DNA of 64,000 bases. It comes from Alphaproteobacteria bacterium (GTDB taxonomy: Bacteria > Pseudomonadota > Alphaproteobacteria > Sphingomonadales > Sphingomonadaceae). Where the stretch lies: the NCBI GenBank assembly GCA_030430365.1, contig JAUIFP010000004.1:19420-83419 (forward strand), in the 5' to 3' direction. Numbering within the stretch: position 1 is the first letter of the stretch; the number at the start of each line of letters is the position of its first letter. This document shows, piece by piece, positions 37,564 to 48,384 of the stretch. The notes beneath the pieces were generated by a model. That model saw only the letters and a program-made list of their open reading frames with translations. It had not been told where the DNA came from and did no database searches. The translations under genes and the position numbers were made by a program.

Positions 37564-38721
37564 CTAGCGGCTGTAAATACGCGCACCGTCCTCAAGGGAA
37601 TTTCCTGGATTGAGAACAACATTTTCGCCTTCGGAGAGGCCTTCGATCACTTCTGCGAATGCATCATTCATGTGATCGATAGTCACGGCGCGCTCGCGGG
37701 CTCGCCCGCCATCGACAACGAACACCCGCCAACCGCTATCGTCACCGCGAAACAGGGCACCGATCGGCACGCGAAGTGCGTCAGGCTTGCTCCACAGGAT
37801 AATAGTGGCATCGATTTGATAGCCGTGGCCGAGCCGGGCGGCCTGTTTCTTCGCCTCGCCGGTGAAATCGATGATGACGTTGACCCTCTGCTCTTCGATG
37901 CCGAGCGCGGATATCTTGAGGCGGCCGAACGGTTCTATCCGTTCGACCTCTCCGACCAGCGGATCCGGGCCGCCCCATTGGGTAACTTCGACCCGGTCAC
38001 CCGGTTTCACCCGCACAGCTTCGCGAGACAGCAGGTCCACGACCATTTCGATCCGGCTTGGGTCGCCAATTGTCATCAGCGGCGTGCCTTCGGCCACCAC
38101 GCCTTCGCTTTCGACAATACGTGACAGTACCGAACCGCCCGTGGGTGCCCGCACCGGGACCGGCGTGCCCGATCCTGTCCCGCCGGGCTGAGTGAGCATG
38201 GCGCGTATGCGGGCGACTTCCGCGCGGCTTTGCGACAGTGCAGCCTGGCCGGTCGCCGCTCGGGTGCGCGCCGCCTCGAGCTGTGCCGTCGAGAGGAAAC
38301 CGCGATCTGCAAGTTCCTCGGCCCGTGCAAGATCATTTCTGGCCTGCGTGAGAGAGGCCTCCGCGCTTTTCGAGGCGGCCTGCGCCGATGCCAGTGCGCC
38401 GCGCAGCTCCTGCCGCGTACGGGCATCGAGCGGCGTGGCAGGCCGCCCCGACATCCGGGTAATCAACGTCCCCTCGGCAATTCGATCCCCGGCTTCAAGC
38501 TCGATCCGTGAGAGGTATCCAGTCACGGGGGCGGAAACGACGTAATATTCCTCCGCCCGGGTGACACCGTCATCCGTTACGCCGACCGACATCGGGCCGA
38601 CCGACACCTGACCGGTATCGACTGCAGTCGATGTCGGCCAGAAGGCATAGGCAAGCCCCAGCAGCACGATTGCTGCCGTCAGCAGGGCCCAGCGCCAGTG
38701 TTTGACCTTTTCCCAAATCAT
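37564..38721 (-). CDS. HlyD/RND-type periplasmic adaptor protein
   Basis: [29 protein letters not shown] anchor; coiled-coil hairpin; VTGYLSRIELEAGDRIAEGTLI lipoyl-like domain. Confidence 0.85.
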   Translation of the reverse strand: MIWEKVKHWRWALLTAAIVLLGLAYAFWPTSTAVDTGQVSVGPMSVGVTDDGVTRAEEYYVVSAPVTGYLSRIELEAGDRIAEGTLITRMSGRPATPLDARTRQELRGALASAQAASKSAEASLTQARNDLARAEELADRGFLSTAQLEAARTRAATGQAALSQSRAEVARIRAMLTQPGGTGSGTPVPVRAPTGGSVLSRIVESEGVVAEGTPLMTIGDPSRIEMVVDLLSREAVRVKPGDRVEVTQWGGPDPLVGEVERIEPFGRLKISALGIEEQRVNVIIDFTGEAKKQAARLGHGYQIDATIILWSKPDALRVPIGALFRGDDSGWRVFVVDGGRARERAVTIDHMNDAFAEVIEGLSEGENVVLNPGNSLEDGARIYSR

Positions 38722-41081
38722 TCGCGTGCCTTCAGTACGCGCACCATGTCCAGCCGCAAGACCCGCAATGCCACCAGGAAGGCGGTCGCCATCGCGGCAG
38801 CGAGTACGATCAGAACTGAATAGCCATAGGTCGCGCGCGTCGGCGCGAACGGCAAACGGAAGAGATCGGAACTGAACATCGCGGTCATCAATTGGGCCAT
38901 CCAATAGCCGATGATGCACCCCACCGGCGCGGCGGCGACCACCAGCAGGGCAAGTTCGCCAAGCAGCACGATCCCCACCTCGCTGCGGTGATAGCCCAGC
39001 ACGCGCAGCGTCGCGAGCTCATGGGCTCGCTCCGAAAACAATATGCGCGCGGAATTGTAGACCACGCCAACCGCGATGGCCGAAGCAAAGGAGATATAGA
39101 AAAACAGCATGGTGAAGATGTTCTCGTCGATCACTTCTTCGAACTTTTGCATCGCGGCATCCCGCTCTGTTACACCCAGTACCAGCGGCATTTCCTTGAG
39201 CTCGGTCAGAATTCGGTCCCGCTGTGCAGGATCAATCAACAATTGCGCCGAGCCCACTGGAGAAGCATCGCGTGCGATGGCCTCAAGGGTCTCCTCTCCG
39301 GCATAGGCCTGCTCCCCGATAAACTCCTCCACTATGCTGACGACCGGCTGAAACGTCTGTGTCCGGCGCCCTCCAAGCAGTTCCACGAAGACCTGGTCGC
39401 CCGGGCGCACGGCCAGCTTGTCGGCCAGTTGGCGGCTCAGCATCAAACCAGAGGGGGGAAGTTCGATCTCGCTGCCGTCGGCGTCGATCCGTGCCGTCAG
39501 CGTCGCGTCCGCCGGCGTGCTTTGGATACTAGTGCGCTCCACCTTGTTGCCGTGGCTGATCTTCACGCCGATCGCGCGGGTCGGCTCCACCCTCAGCACG
39601 CCCGGCATTTGCGAAAGTTCGTACAGCACATCGCTGTTGCGAGCCTCGGTAAAGGAAACCGTCAGATCCTGCCGCTGGGCACGGTAGAAAAAGCTGTCGA
39701 GCATGGATCTGCTGGAATCGAGAAACTGCATCGTCGAGAACAGCAGCCCCGCGGACAGCGCAACGCCCAGGACTGTAATAGCAGAACGCCCCGGCCAGCG
39801 CGCAATATGGCGCACAATCATATGGCCGATGGCAGTGAAACCGGCCCACTGTCCCAGCCTTTCGATCATGCCGGCGCGGTAGATCGGCGGCGGCGGCGGA
39901 GACATGGCAACCGCTGGGTTGAGCCTGACAGCCTGCTGCGTGCCGCCCATTGCGCCAAGCGCGGCCGCGCCGGTCGACAATGCTGCCGCCGCCAGAAACA
40001 CGCCCGGGCTGGTGTGGTAATAGAGAAAGGGAAAGCGATAATATTCGGCATAGAGTGCCGTCATCGCCTGGCCCATCCAGATGCCTCCAGCCGCGCCGAG
40101 CGCCGTTGCCAGCAAGGCAATCGCCAGCGCGAATTTCAGATAGTGCCAGCCTATCGCCCAGTTGGAATATCCGAATGCCTTGATCAGGCCGATCTGAGTA
40201 CGCTCCTTCCGGATCATACGGCCGAGCACGATATAAACCAGGAAGGTCGAAACCAGCAGGAATACGGGCGGAATGACCTGCGTCATCGCCTCAAGCTGCA
40301 TGAGCTCGTTATCCAGGAATGCATGGCTCAGATGGTCTTCCCGGCCATAGGCCCCGGTCCCGCCATAGGGCTCCAGAATGGCGTCCACGGCGAGGATGAC
40401 ATCGGCCTGCGAGGCGCCGCGGTCGAGAGTGAGCGAGAGCGCGTTAATGGCCTCCGTCCGGTCCGTCGCGGCCTCCAGCGCCTTCTCACCCATCCAGAAG
40501 ATGCCGAAACGGCTGTCATCGGGCACGAGAACGCCCGGAGCGATCGAATAGATGAAATTGGGGGCCAGCCCCACCCCCACGATTTTCAGCCGCTGCTTGC
40601 TGCCATAGATCAGCGCATCGAGTTCATCCCCTGGGCCGAGCTGATTGGTATTGGCGAAGGCTTCATCCACCACAACCTCCCCAGCTTCTCCCAGCCGGGG
40701 AAGCCGTCCATCGCGCAGTGTCAGCTTATTGAGCTGATCGTGGCCGTGTTCGTCGATCGAATTGATCAGGGCGCGCACCGGAACGACGCGTCCGGGAAAA
40801 TCGAGCGTGGCATATTGCTGGATAGAGCCTTCCGCGCGCCTGACGCCCGGTATCTCCGCAATTCGGGGCACGACGCTGCGTGGTGCGCGGGTCATACTGC
40901 CAAAGACATCGGCGAAATTGTTGCGCGCGTAATAAACGTCCCGCGTCTCTGTGAGCGAGGCATGTACGCCCATCGAAAGAACGAAAGTTGCCGTTGCTGC
41001 AGCCAGCACTACTGCAATCGCCAAAGCCTGCCCCCGCATGCGCCACAAGTCGCGCATGAGCTTGAGGTCCAGTGCCTTCAC
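38718..41081 (-). CDS. ABC transporter permease with two FtsX-type domains
   Basis: 787 aa, two FtsX-like TM modules ([34 protein letters not shown] and [20 protein letters not shown]). Overlaps neighbours by 4 nt on both sides. Confidence 0.88.
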   Translation of the reverse strand: MKALDLKLMRDLWRMRGQALAIAVVLAAATATFVLSMGVHASLTETRDVYYARNNFADVFGSMTRAPRSVVPRIAEIPGVRRAEGSIQQYATLDFPGRVVPVRALINSIDEHGHDQLNKLTLRDGRLPRLGEAGEVVVDEAFANTNQLGPGDELDALIYGSKQRLKIVGVGLAPNFIYSIAPGVLVPDDSRFGIFWMGEKALEAATDRTEAINALSLTLDRGASQADVILAVDAILEPYGGTGAYGREDHLSHAFLDNELMQLEAMTQVIPPVFLLVSTFLVYIVLGRMIRKERTQIGLIKAFGYSNWAIGWHYLKFALAIALLATALGAAGGIWMGQAMTALYAEYYRFPFLYYHTSPGVFLAAAALSTGAAALGAMGGTQQAVRLNPAVAMSPPPPPIYRAGMIERLGQWAGFTAIGHMIVRHIARWPGRSAITVLGVALSAGLLFSTMQFLDSSRSMLDSFFYRAQRQDLTVSFTEARNSDVLYELSQMPGVLRVEPTRAIGVKISHGNKVERTSIQSTPADATLTARIDADGSEIELPPSGLMLSRQLADKLAVRPGDQVFVELLGGRRTQTFQPVVSIVEEFIGEQAYAGEETLEAIARDASPVGSAQLLIDPAQRDRILTELKEMPLVLGVTERDAAMQKFEEVIDENIFTMLFFYISFASAIAVGVVYNSARILFSERAHELATLRVLGYHRSEVGIVLLGELALLVVAAAPVGCIIGYWMAQLMTAMFSSDLFRLPFAPTRATYGYSVLIVLAAAMATAFLVALRVLRLDMVRVLKARE

Positions 41082-41818
41082 CAGGTGATTTCCGACGGAT
41101 CGATCGGATTGGCGTTGCTTTCCACCCTAGCAATCTGCCCGTCCAGAAAATGGAACACCCGGTGCGCCATCGCCGCAATGCCGGCATTGTGCGTAATGAT
41201 GATTACGGTGGTGCCGAGCTCCCGGTTCGCCTGCGCCAGCGTTTCAAGCACGCGCACGCCCGTTGCACTGTCGAGCGCGCCTGTCGGCTCGTCGCACAGC
41301 AGCACGCCGGGCCGTTTGGCGACTGCGCGGGCAACCGCCACGCGTTGCTGCTCGCCGCCGGAAAGCTGTGCAGGATAGTGATCGCAGCGCTCGGCAAGGC
41401 CGACCAGCGCCAGAGCATCTGCAGCGCCCATCGGATCTTCCGCGATGTCGGTGACGAGGCGAACGTTCTCTTCCGCCGTCAGGCTTGGGATCAGATTATA
41501 GAATTGGAAGATGAAGCCGACATTGGCCCGGCGGAAGCGAGTCAGATCATCTTCGTCCAGCGCGGTAAGCTCGGTATCTTCGTAATACAGCTTGCCATCG
41601 GTCGGCCGGTCCAGCCCGCCAATGATGTTCAAAAGCGTGGACTTTCCGCTGCCCGAAGGCCCGAGCAGGACCAGCACTTCCCCGGCAGGTATCTTCAGTT
41701 CCACGCCGCGCAAGGCGTGCACTTCGGTCTCACCGGTACGGTAGATCTTGGTCAGACCGGACCCGCTGAAAGCCGGTAGGCCGGCGGCACCGGCGGGATT
41801 TTCGCTTGGGCTGGTCAT
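41078..41818 (-). CDS. ABC transporter ATP-binding protein (LolD/MacB-like)
   Basis: [18 protein letters not shown] Walker [15 protein letters not shown] signature, [11 protein letters not shown] Walker B. Confidence 0.95.
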   Translation of the reverse strand: MTSPSENPAGAAGLPAFSGSGLTKIYRTGETEVHALRGVELKIPAGEVLVLLGPSGSGKSTLLNIIGGLDRPTDGKLYYEDTELTALDEDDLTRFRRANVGFIFQFYNLIPSLTAEENVRLVTDIAEDPMGAADALALVGLAERCDHYPAQLSGGEQQRVAVARAVAKRPGVLLCDEPTGALDSATGVRVLETLAQANRELGTTVIIITHNAGIAAMAHRVFHFLDGQIARVESNANPIDPSEITW

Positions 41819-41948
41819 GGCGCTGTCGGTGCAGCACCATAATGACGAACGGACGAATAGGGTACCGTAATTTAGCCCGAACTAATTCTCCGGGATGTCT
41901 CATTACTTGGTGCGGCCACATCGGACCGCACCACAGCAAGTCTTGACC

Positions 41949-42377
41949 TTACCACATGGGATTGCCGCTGACGGTCTTCTCCGGAACCGGCTGAACCACG
42001 TCCCAGTGCTCGACAATCTTGTCCCCTTTCCAGAGCCAGAAATCGGCGAACATACGCCCGCGATCCTCCGGACCGACCGACATAAAATAATGCACAATCA
42101 GATAGTTGCCGACAATGAACTTGTGGACGAACCGCGTATTCCAGTCCTTTTCCGAAGCGAAGAATTCCGGATTGGCCGCATGGCGCTCTTCGAAAAAGCG
42201 CGCCTGATCTTCGGGATCGTTCGGCAGATCCGGATTGTGCTCGACAAATCCGGGGGCGGTATGCGTTCGCATGGCTCTAACAAAGTCATGGTCCACATAC
42301 AGGGCCTTGAAAAAATCTTCCGCGGCCGCGGGCATCGCCTCGTCCGCCGGTTCGATTGTAAATTCGCGCATTGTCAT
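41949..42377 (-). CDS. SnoaL-like (NTF2 superfamily) protein
   Basis: FVEHNPDLPNDPEDQARFFEERH...KGDKIVEHWDVVQPVPEKTVSGNPMW. Confidence 0.85.
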   Translation of the reverse strand: MTMREFTIEPADEAMPAAAEDFFKALYVDHDFVRAMRTHTAPGFVEHNPDLPNDPEDQARFFEERHAANPEFFASEKDWNTRFVHKFIVGNYLIVHYFMSVGPEDRGRMFADFWLWKGDKIVEHWDVVQPVPEKTVSGNPMW

Positions 42378-42440
42378 ACCTCTCTTGTCTCTATTTTCTG
42401 CTGATCGCCGGCTTGTGAGCCAGGCGATACTGCCCGGCGC

Positions 42441-43235
42441 CTAGAAGTTCACTTCCCTGACGCCGCCTTCCACGCTTGCGACCGAACCATTGGTGGCCGA
42501 GGCATAATCGGAGCACAGATAGGCCACCATGTTCGCCACTTCCCTGCCCTCGACCAGACGCTGGAGAAGCGATGCAGGGCGGTAGTTCTTGAAGAAGTCC
42601 GTCTCGACCTGTTCGACCGTTATGCCGGCACTTTCGGCAATGTCCTTATGCAACTGAGAGGTCACATCGGAACGGGTCGGACCGATGACGACCGTGTTGA
42701 CGGTGACTGCCGATCCCTTTGTATATTCCGCAACCGAACGCGCGAGAGCGAGGCTGGCAGCCTTCGTCGCCCCGTAGGCCGGCATTTCCGAAGACGGGCG
42801 CAGTGCCTGCTCCGAATTATGGAACAGAACGCGGCCCCAGTTTTTCTCGAGCATGCCGGGCATATAGTGCCGGGTAAGCCGGACTTCGGCCAGGAAGTTG
42901 ATTTCGAACAGCTTGAAATAGTCGTCGTCGGGCTGCTCGAAGACATTGGCAATAATGTTCACCGCCGCGTTGTTGACCAGAATGTCGCAGCTCGGTGCAG
43001 CCTCGATGATACGCGCCGGCCCTTCGGCGGTATCCAGGCTTGCGGCAACACCAGTGAACTCCCGGTCCGGATAGGAACTCCGCAGCTTTTCCAATGCGCG
43101 GTTCACGGTTTCATCGGACCTGCCATTGACCACGACATCGGCCCCCGCTTCCGCGAGCACCTGAGCGCAGGCAAATCCAATACCCCCGGTCGACCCGGTG
43201 ATGACGGCCTTCTTGCCGGTAAGATCGATTTTCAT
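42441..43235 (-). CDS. SDR family oxidoreductase
   Basis: MKIDLTGKKAVITGSTGGIGFACAQVLAEAGADVVVNGR; YGATKAASLALARS. Confidence 0.9.
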   Translation of the reverse strand: MKIDLTGKKAVITGSTGGIGFACAQVLAEAGADVVVNGRSDETVNRALEKLRSSYPDREFTGVAASLDTAEGPARIIEAAPSCDILVNNAAVNIIANVFEQPDDDYFKLFEINFLAEVRLTRHYMPGMLEKNWGRVLFHNSEQALRPSSEMPAYGATKAASLALARSVAEYTKGSAVTVNTVVIGPTRSDVTSQLHKDIAESAGITVEQVETDFFKNYRPASLLQRLVEGREVANMVAYLCSDYASATNGSVASVEGGVREVNF

Positions 43236-43248
43236 TTCTGCCTCCTGC

Positions 43249-44046
43249 TCAGTAAATCGCCTGGCGAGTGCCGCCTTCGGCACTCAGCACTGCGCCGTTC
43301 GTGGCCGAAGCGAGCGGAGAAGCCAGATAGACCATGAAATTGGCAACTTCCTCTGCCCGTGCCAGCCGCCGCAAAAGCGAAGCGGGCGAAACGAGGTCGA
43401 TGAAATCCTGCTCGTCTTCCTCCTGCGTGCGCCCCTTGGCGGCAGCCATATCGCTGGCGACCTCGTCAAGACTGGAGGAATGAGTGACGCCGATCATGAC
43501 GGTATTGACCGTCACATCCGTGCCCTTCGTCATTTCCGCGAGAGAGCGTGCGAGGCTGACCTGCGCAAACTTGCTGACCGAATAGGCGGTGCCACCGCGA
43601 TAGGCCATCAGCGGACGTTGTGCGCCGCTGAACAGCACCCGCCCTTGGTTCCGCTCAATCATGCCGGGCAGATAATGGCGGGACATCCGCAGAGCGCTCA
43701 TGAAATTGAGCTCCCAGAGCTTGAGATAGGTCTCGTCCGAAGCATCGAGAGCATCGTCGAGCGCCACCACGGCCACATTGTTGACCAATATATCGCAAGA
43801 GGGAACGCGCCTGATGAGCGCAGAGCAGCCTTCCTTGTTTCCGATATCCGCTGGCGCGGCGATCACCTTCGGGCCGGGAAATTCCGCGCGCAGTTCTTCC
43901 GCAACGCGTTCCACCTTATCGGCATTTCGGCCATTGATGACGACATTGGCATTCGCGCCCAGGAAACCCCTTGCGCACGCATTGCCGATCCCGTCGGTCG
44001 AGCCGGTCACCAGAGCGGTCTTGCCGCTCAAATCAACTTCAAGCAT
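43249..44046 (-). CDS. SDR family oxidoreductase
   Basis: MLEVDLSGKTALVTGSTDGIGNACARGF; YSVSKFAQVSLARSLAE. Close paralog of 42441-43235. Confidence 0.9.
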   Translation of the reverse strand: MLEVDLSGKTALVTGSTDGIGNACARGFLGANANVVINGRNADKVERVAEELRAEFPGPKVIAAPADIGNKEGCSALIRRVPSCDILVNNVAVVALDDALDASDETYLKLWELNFMSALRMSRHYLPGMIERNQGRVLFSGAQRPLMAYRGGTAYSVSKFAQVSLARSLAEMTKGTDVTVNTVMIGVTHSSSLDEVASDMAAAKGRTQEEDEQDFIDLVSPASLLRRLARAEEVANFMVYLASPLASATNGAVLSAEGGTRQAIY

Positions 44047-44136
44047 CGTTTTCCTCGATCGTTATTCTAATTATTGGCCTTTGGCGGAACCGGAGCGCAC
44101 CAATGCCGCCCGGCCCCGCCCTCAATCCGGCCTATC

Positions 44137-45633
44137 TCAAGCGAAGGCCGCCGGCGCTTCGTCCAGCAGGATGGTCTTGGTTTCGAGATAGGATGCGAAG
44201 CCTTCCGCCCCGCCTTCGCGGCCGATGCCGGATTGCTTGAATCCGCCAAACGGCAGCGTGTAATCCATCTTCATGCCATTCTGGCCGAAGAAGCCCGTGC
44301 GCACTGCGCGTGCAACCTTGTAGGCAGCTTCGGGATCGTTCGTGAGCACCGATCCATTGAGGCCGAAATTGCTTTCATTGGCGATGCGGATCGCATCTTC
44401 CTCATCCTCGGCAGGGATCAAGCTCAGGACCGGGCCGAAGATCTCCTCTTGCGCGATACGGCTCTGATTATCGACATTGGCGAACAGCGTCGGTTCGAGG
44501 AAATAGCCCTGGTTGAGATGGCTGGGACGATTGCCTCCGGTCACGAGATCGGCGCATTTACGGCCTTCCTCGACATAGCTCTCCACACGTTCGAGCTGGC
44601 GCTTCATGGCCAAGGGGCCAAGCTGGGTTTCAGGATCGGTGCTGTATCCGATCTTGATCTTTTCCATCTCGCCCTTGATCAGTTCGGCTAGCTTGTCGTG
44701 CGACTTCTTGGGCACGATCGCACGGCTAAGCATGGCGCAAACCTGCCCGCTCATCACCGTAATCGTATTTGCAAGCAGAGATGCCGCTTCTTCAAGCGGA
44801 TAGTCGTCGCGAATGATCGCGGCCGATTTCCCGCCCAGTTCAAGCGTAACGCGCGCAATCCGTTCGCCGCATGTGCTGGCAATGAGCTTGCCGGCCGCGG
44901 TCGAGCCGGTGAAGCTGACCTTGTCGACATCGTGATTGGAAACGAGTGCGTGGCTCGCTTCGCGGTGACCGCAAACGAGGTTCACGACGCCCGGCGGAAG
45001 GCCCGCCGCTTCGGCAGCTTCGGCCATGATATAGGCCTCCACCGGTGTTTCCGGCGCTGGTTTCATGACGATAGTGCAACCCGCTGCCAGCGAATTGGCC
45101 AGCTTGGTGCCCATGATCGCATAGGGCCCGTTCCAGGGGGCAATTGCCGCGACTACGCCAACCGGCTCGCGGGCGATAATGCCGGTATCGCTGAACTTGC
45201 TGGGCACGCGTTCAACGAACGGGAAATCGTCCATCATATTGACGATGTGACGCAGGGTTTCCGTGCCCACGGAAGACAGCATGGGGGCAAAGCTCATCAG
45301 CCCGCCCATCTGCAGGTTCCAGGCCTTGGCGATTTCCGCTTCGCGCTTGGACAGCTCATCGCACAGGCGAAAGAGAAGCTGTTGCCGCTCCTTCACCGAC
45401 ATCTTCGTCCAAGGCCCTTCATCGAAGGCTTTGCGCGCGGCGGCAACTGCACGATTCATGTCCTGGACATCGCCCTCCACGACCTTGCCGACGACGCTCT
45501 CGGAATCGGGCGAGACGATCTCGATCCACCGTCCGCTGGATGCTTCCACCCATTCGCCGCCGATAAAGACCTTGTCGGGATGTGCGAGAAAATCGGTTGC
45601 CGCAGTTTCCGAAGGGATCGTGATAGTGCTCAT
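44137..45633 (-). CDS. Aldehyde dehydrogenase family protein
   Basis: VTLELGGKSAAIIRDDYPLEEAASLLANTITVMSGQVCAMLSRAIVPKKSHDK; EEIFGPVLSLIPAEDEEDAIRIAN. Paralog of 28989-30467. Confidence 0.92.
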   Translation of the reverse strand: MSTITIPSETAATDFLAHPDKVFIGGEWVEASSGRWIEIVSPDSESVVGKVVEGDVQDMNRAVAAARKAFDEGPWTKMSVKERQQLLFRLCDELSKREAEIAKAWNLQMGGLMSFAPMLSSVGTETLRHIVNMMDDFPFVERVPSKFSDTGIIAREPVGVVAAIAPWNGPYAIMGTKLANSLAAGCTIVMKPAPETPVEAYIMAEAAEAAGLPPGVVNLVCGHREASHALVSNHDVDKVSFTGSTAAGKLIASTCGERIARVTLELGGKSAAIIRDDYPLEEAASLLANTITVMSGQVCAMLSRAIVPKKSHDKLAELIKGEMEKIKIGYSTDPETQLGPLAMKRQLERVESYVEEGRKCADLVTGGNRPSHLNQGYFLEPTLFANVDNQSRIAQEEIFGPVLSLIPAEDEEDAIRIANESNFGLNGSVLTNDPEAAYKVARAVRTGFFGQNGMKMDYTLPFGGFKQSGIGREGGAEGFASYLETKTILLDEAPAAFA

Positions 45634-45670
45634 GAATCTTGTGCCTTTTCCTTAGAGTTTGTGGGCCGGA

Positions 45671-46591
45671 TCAGTGCGCGTGTGTACCTGGCGGCGGCGG
45701 GCCTTTCTTGCGCCCCTCTTCTAGAGGGCCGTCGACCATCGAGCGTCCCGAGACGCTGTAGGGCGGGATACCTTGCCGCACCGCCCAATGCGCATCGATC
45801 TTGCCATCGACAACTTTGTAGAGATGCATTTGCGAATAGCCGAGCGGGTTTTCGCCCGTATCGCCCTTCCCGTGGAACAGCACGAAGCGGCCGTCGGCCA
45901 TGAACCGCGCTTCCTTGAACGTCTCGCCGCGCTCGTTCGCAGCCTTGAGATGTTCGATAAGAGCCTGCTTGCCCTGCGCGCCAACGCGCGGACTATATTC
46001 CTCGAAATCCTCGGACATATAGGTCTCGACCGCTTCCGAGATCCTGTTCGGATCAGCGATCATCTCAAGAAAGCTGCGCACTGTCGCCAACGAACTATCA
46101 CGTAGCGCCGCATCGCCCGGCGTACCGCAAATGGGATCGCTGGCCGTATTTCCGAGTGCGACTGCGGCTTCATAATCTCCGCCCTGGTTGCACCAGATCT
46201 TGAGCGGGTTTTCCGTTTCGGTAATCGGCTCGATCGCGCTCCAGTGCTCTGCGAACTTGTTGTTCTCCACACGCCAGATGTCGACGAAAACCCGGCCCTT
46301 GTCCGACTTCCCGATGAACACATGCGATTTCATCATCACGAGATCATCTTGGGCCAGCATCAGATGAACGACGGTCGCGAACTCATCTGTCGGGAGGACC
46401 GTCTCCGACGCTTCTTCCCGCCGGCCTTCCAGAAACTCTTCGTCGCCATCGTCGCCATCGCCGATGTCGGGATCGTGCTGCATCAAGCCCGGGCCGAAAT
46501 GCGTGGCGAAAGCCTGCATCGGATCGCGTTCGCCAACGAGCAACCGCACATAATCCCGTATCAGGTACCGTGAATATTCCGTGTCGCCCAT
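45671..46591 (-). CDS. Two-domain SnoaL-like (NTF2 superfamily) protein
   Basis: Domain 1 GLMQHDPDIGDGDDGDEEFLEGRREE...FAEHWSAIEPITETENP; domain 2 DFEEYSPRVGAQGKQALIEHLKAANERGE...IDAHWAVRQGIPPYSVSG. Confidence 0.78.
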   Translation of the reverse strand: MGDTEYSRYLIRDYVRLLVGERDPMQAFATHFGPGLMQHDPDIGDGDDGDEEFLEGRREEASETVLPTDEFATVVHLMLAQDDLVMMKSHVFIGKSDKGRVFVDIWRVENNKFAEHWSAIEPITETENPLKIWCNQGGDYEAAVALGNTASDPICGTPGDAALRDSSLATVRSFLEMIADPNRISEAVETYMSEDFEEYSPRVGAQGKQALIEHLKAANERGETFKEARFMADGRFVLFHGKGDTGENPLGYSQMHLYKVVDGKIDAHWAVRQGIPPYSVSGRSMVDGPLEEGRKKGPPPPGTHAH

Positions 46592-46663
46592 TCCGTACTG
46601 CCTTTCCTGACTCTCTCTTGGCCGCTTGCTGTGTTCCAAGCTGGCCGACATCTCGATTCTACC

Positions 46664-46679
46664 CAAACTAATTAGTTTG
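46664..46679. promoter_or_regulatory. Perfect 16-bp palindrome CAAACTAATTAGTTTG (putative TetR-type operator)
   Basis: In a divergent promoter between 46591 (minus) and 46834 (plus); related sites at 49284, 54026, 58467 and 60405. Confidence 0.6.
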
Positions 46680-46833
46680 ATTCGACTCTCGAAATCAATA
46701 CACTTTCGTTATACTATCGCGTGCACGCCACGCTATGACAAGGAGAGGAGAGATAACTGAGGCGGCCAGTTCAATCGGTATGCGCGCCTGCAACCGTATC
46801 TAGATGAAATCACAAAACCGAAGGGAGTGCCTG

Positions 46834-47232
46834 ATGGCCAACGAAGGAATGACACCCGAAGAAATCGTTCATGACTGCAACCGCCTGATCATGGACCACC
46901 GCGCGATGGAAGCCGTCGAAAAATACATCGCCGACGACTTTATCGAGCATAACCCCATCGTACGCGGCGGGAATCGCGAAGGGTTCATCGAACATCTCGT
47001 CGAAGGGGGCCTGACCGATCCGGACAAGCCGCGGATGAAAATGGTGGTCGATCGCACCATTTCGTCCGGGAACATGGTGGTCACCCATATCCATGTCGAG
47101 ACGGGGCCCGATAGCCCCATACTTGTGTTCATGGACATTTACCGCGTCGAGGACGGCAAACTGGTCGAACATTGGGACGTGATGCAGCCCGTGCCCGAAG
47201 AATCGGTCAATGGCCGGGTGACCATGTACTGA
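46834..47232 (+). CDS. SnoaL-like (NTF2 superfamily) protein
   Basis: DFIEHNPIVRGGNREGFIEHLVEGGL...DGKLVEHWDVMQPVPEESVNGRVTMY. Confidence 0.88.
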   Translation: MANEGMTPEEIVHDCNRLIMDHRAMEAVEKYIADDFIEHNPIVRGGNREGFIEHLVEGGLTDPDKPRMKMVVDRTISSGNMVVTHIHVETGPDSPILVFMDIYRVEDGKLVEHWDVMQPVPEESVNGRVTMY

Positions 47233-47237
47233 TACCC

Positions 47238-47270
47238 TTGGGCCCTTCCGGCACTGCCGGAAGGGCCCAA
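47238..47270. terminator. Bidirectional hairpin between convergent genes
   Basis: TTGGGCCCTTCCGGCA (47238-47253) pairs perfectly with TGCCGGAAGGGCCCAA (47255-47270). Confidence 0.8.
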
Positions 47271-47276
47271 TAGTTC

Positions 47277-47918
47277 CTAATATCCAGCCGTGAAACGCTG
47301 CCGGATATGCTGGGGGTTTTCCAGCTCGTCCAAGGTGGCCACGGCAAAATCCTGATAGCTGATGAAGCTCTCGCCCTTTTCGTCGACGATCAGATCGTCG
47401 AGCCCAAGGCGGAACTTACCAGTACGCTTACCTGAGGCGATCCCCTGCGACGGGCTGAGGAATGTCCAGTCCAGATCCGTGATGGTCTGCAGATGCATCA
47501 GATGCGCAGCCATTGCCCAAATCGCCGACCGGGCCCAGTCCGGCAGTTCCATTGCATCGAAGACCCGCTTGCCGTCAGGCGTGATGAGGCTGCCTGCGCC
47601 GCCGACCCAGAATACGCGCTTGATGCCGGCATCCCGAACCGCGTCGAGGATCGAATCGGCCGCAAGGATCGTCTTGGGCCCGATCTTCGGATCGTCAGGC
47701 GGATTACCGTGAGATACGACAACCGCGTCATGCCCTTTCATCGCCTCTGCAAGGCTGGACCGGTCCATCACGTCGCCTTCGTAAACGGAAAGCCTCTCGG
47801 CAGGGGCCAGTTTCGATGCGTCGCGGGTCATCCCGGTTACCGTGTGGCCGCGAGACAGTGCCTCTTCCCTAATGCACGCGCCGATATTGCCGGTGGCTCC
47901 AACAAGAAATATTTTCAT
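47277..47918 (-). CDS. NAD(P)-binding atypical SDR / NmrA-like protein
   Basis: MKIFLVGATGNIGACIREEALSRGHTVTGMTRDASKL. Confidence 0.85.
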   Translation of the reverse strand: MKIFLVGATGNIGACIREEALSRGHTVTGMTRDASKLAPAERLSVYEGDVMDRSSLAEAMKGHDAVVVSHGNPPDDPKIGPKTILAADSILDAVRDAGIKRVFWVGGAGSLITPDGKRVFDAMELPDWARSAIWAMAAHLMHLQTITDLDWTFLSPSQGIASGKRTGKFRLGLDDLIVDEKGESFISYQDFAVATLDELENPQHIRQRFTAGY

Positions 47919-47951
47919 AACAACTGTTTCCCATAGATTGGCGGGATTGGC

Positions 47952-48353
47952 TCAGTACATCCGCACAGCCTTGTTCGCGGGATTGTCTGGCTCGGTTTGC
48001 ACCAAATCCCAGTGCTCGACTATTCGGCCGTCTTCGACCCGGAAAAGGTCCATGAAGACGACCGTCGGCATGCCTGGCTCCGTGATATGCTGATGGATGA
48101 ACACGAACTGGCCTTCTGCCATCACGTGATCGATATGAAGCTCCATTTGCCGGTCGTTCGGCGCTTCCTCGGTAAAGCCCATATCGCGAAGCGACTTGAC
48201 CAGACCTTCCAGATTGCCGCCTTCGGTCTCGGGATTGTGTTCGACATAATCCTTCGAGAAGTACTTCTCGACCGCCTCTATGCCGCGTTTCGACACCATA
48301 AGGCGATTGGCTGTCTCAACGATTTCCCTTGGCGTGAGCGATTCATTGTCCAT
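47952..48353 (-). CDS. SnoaL-like (NTF2 superfamily) protein
   Basis: DYVEHNPETEGGNLEGLVKSLRDMGF...DGRIVEHWDLVQTEPDNPANKAVRMY. Confidence 0.88.
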   Translation of the reverse strand: MDNESLTPREIVETANRLMVSKRGIEAVEKYFSKDYVEHNPETEGGNLEGLVKSLRDMGFTEEAPNDRQMELHIDHVMAEGQFVFIHQHITEPGMPTVVFMDLFRVEDGRIVEHWDLVQTEPDNPANKAVRMY

Positions 48354-48384
48354 CGCATTTCCTCCAGCTTGCATGCCGAAACGA

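Noticed and set aside
38892-41378. 828-aa plus-strand ORF antisense to the ABC operon
   Set aside because: Opposite strand encodes clear ABC permease/ATPase families with motifs. The plus ORF has His/Arg/Gln-rich composition typical of antisense frames in GC-rich DNA.
41878-41893. CGAACTAATTCTCCGG as a sixth full TetR-type operator
   Set aside because: Only the left half matches; kept as a possible half-site in the ABC finding rather than a called feature.
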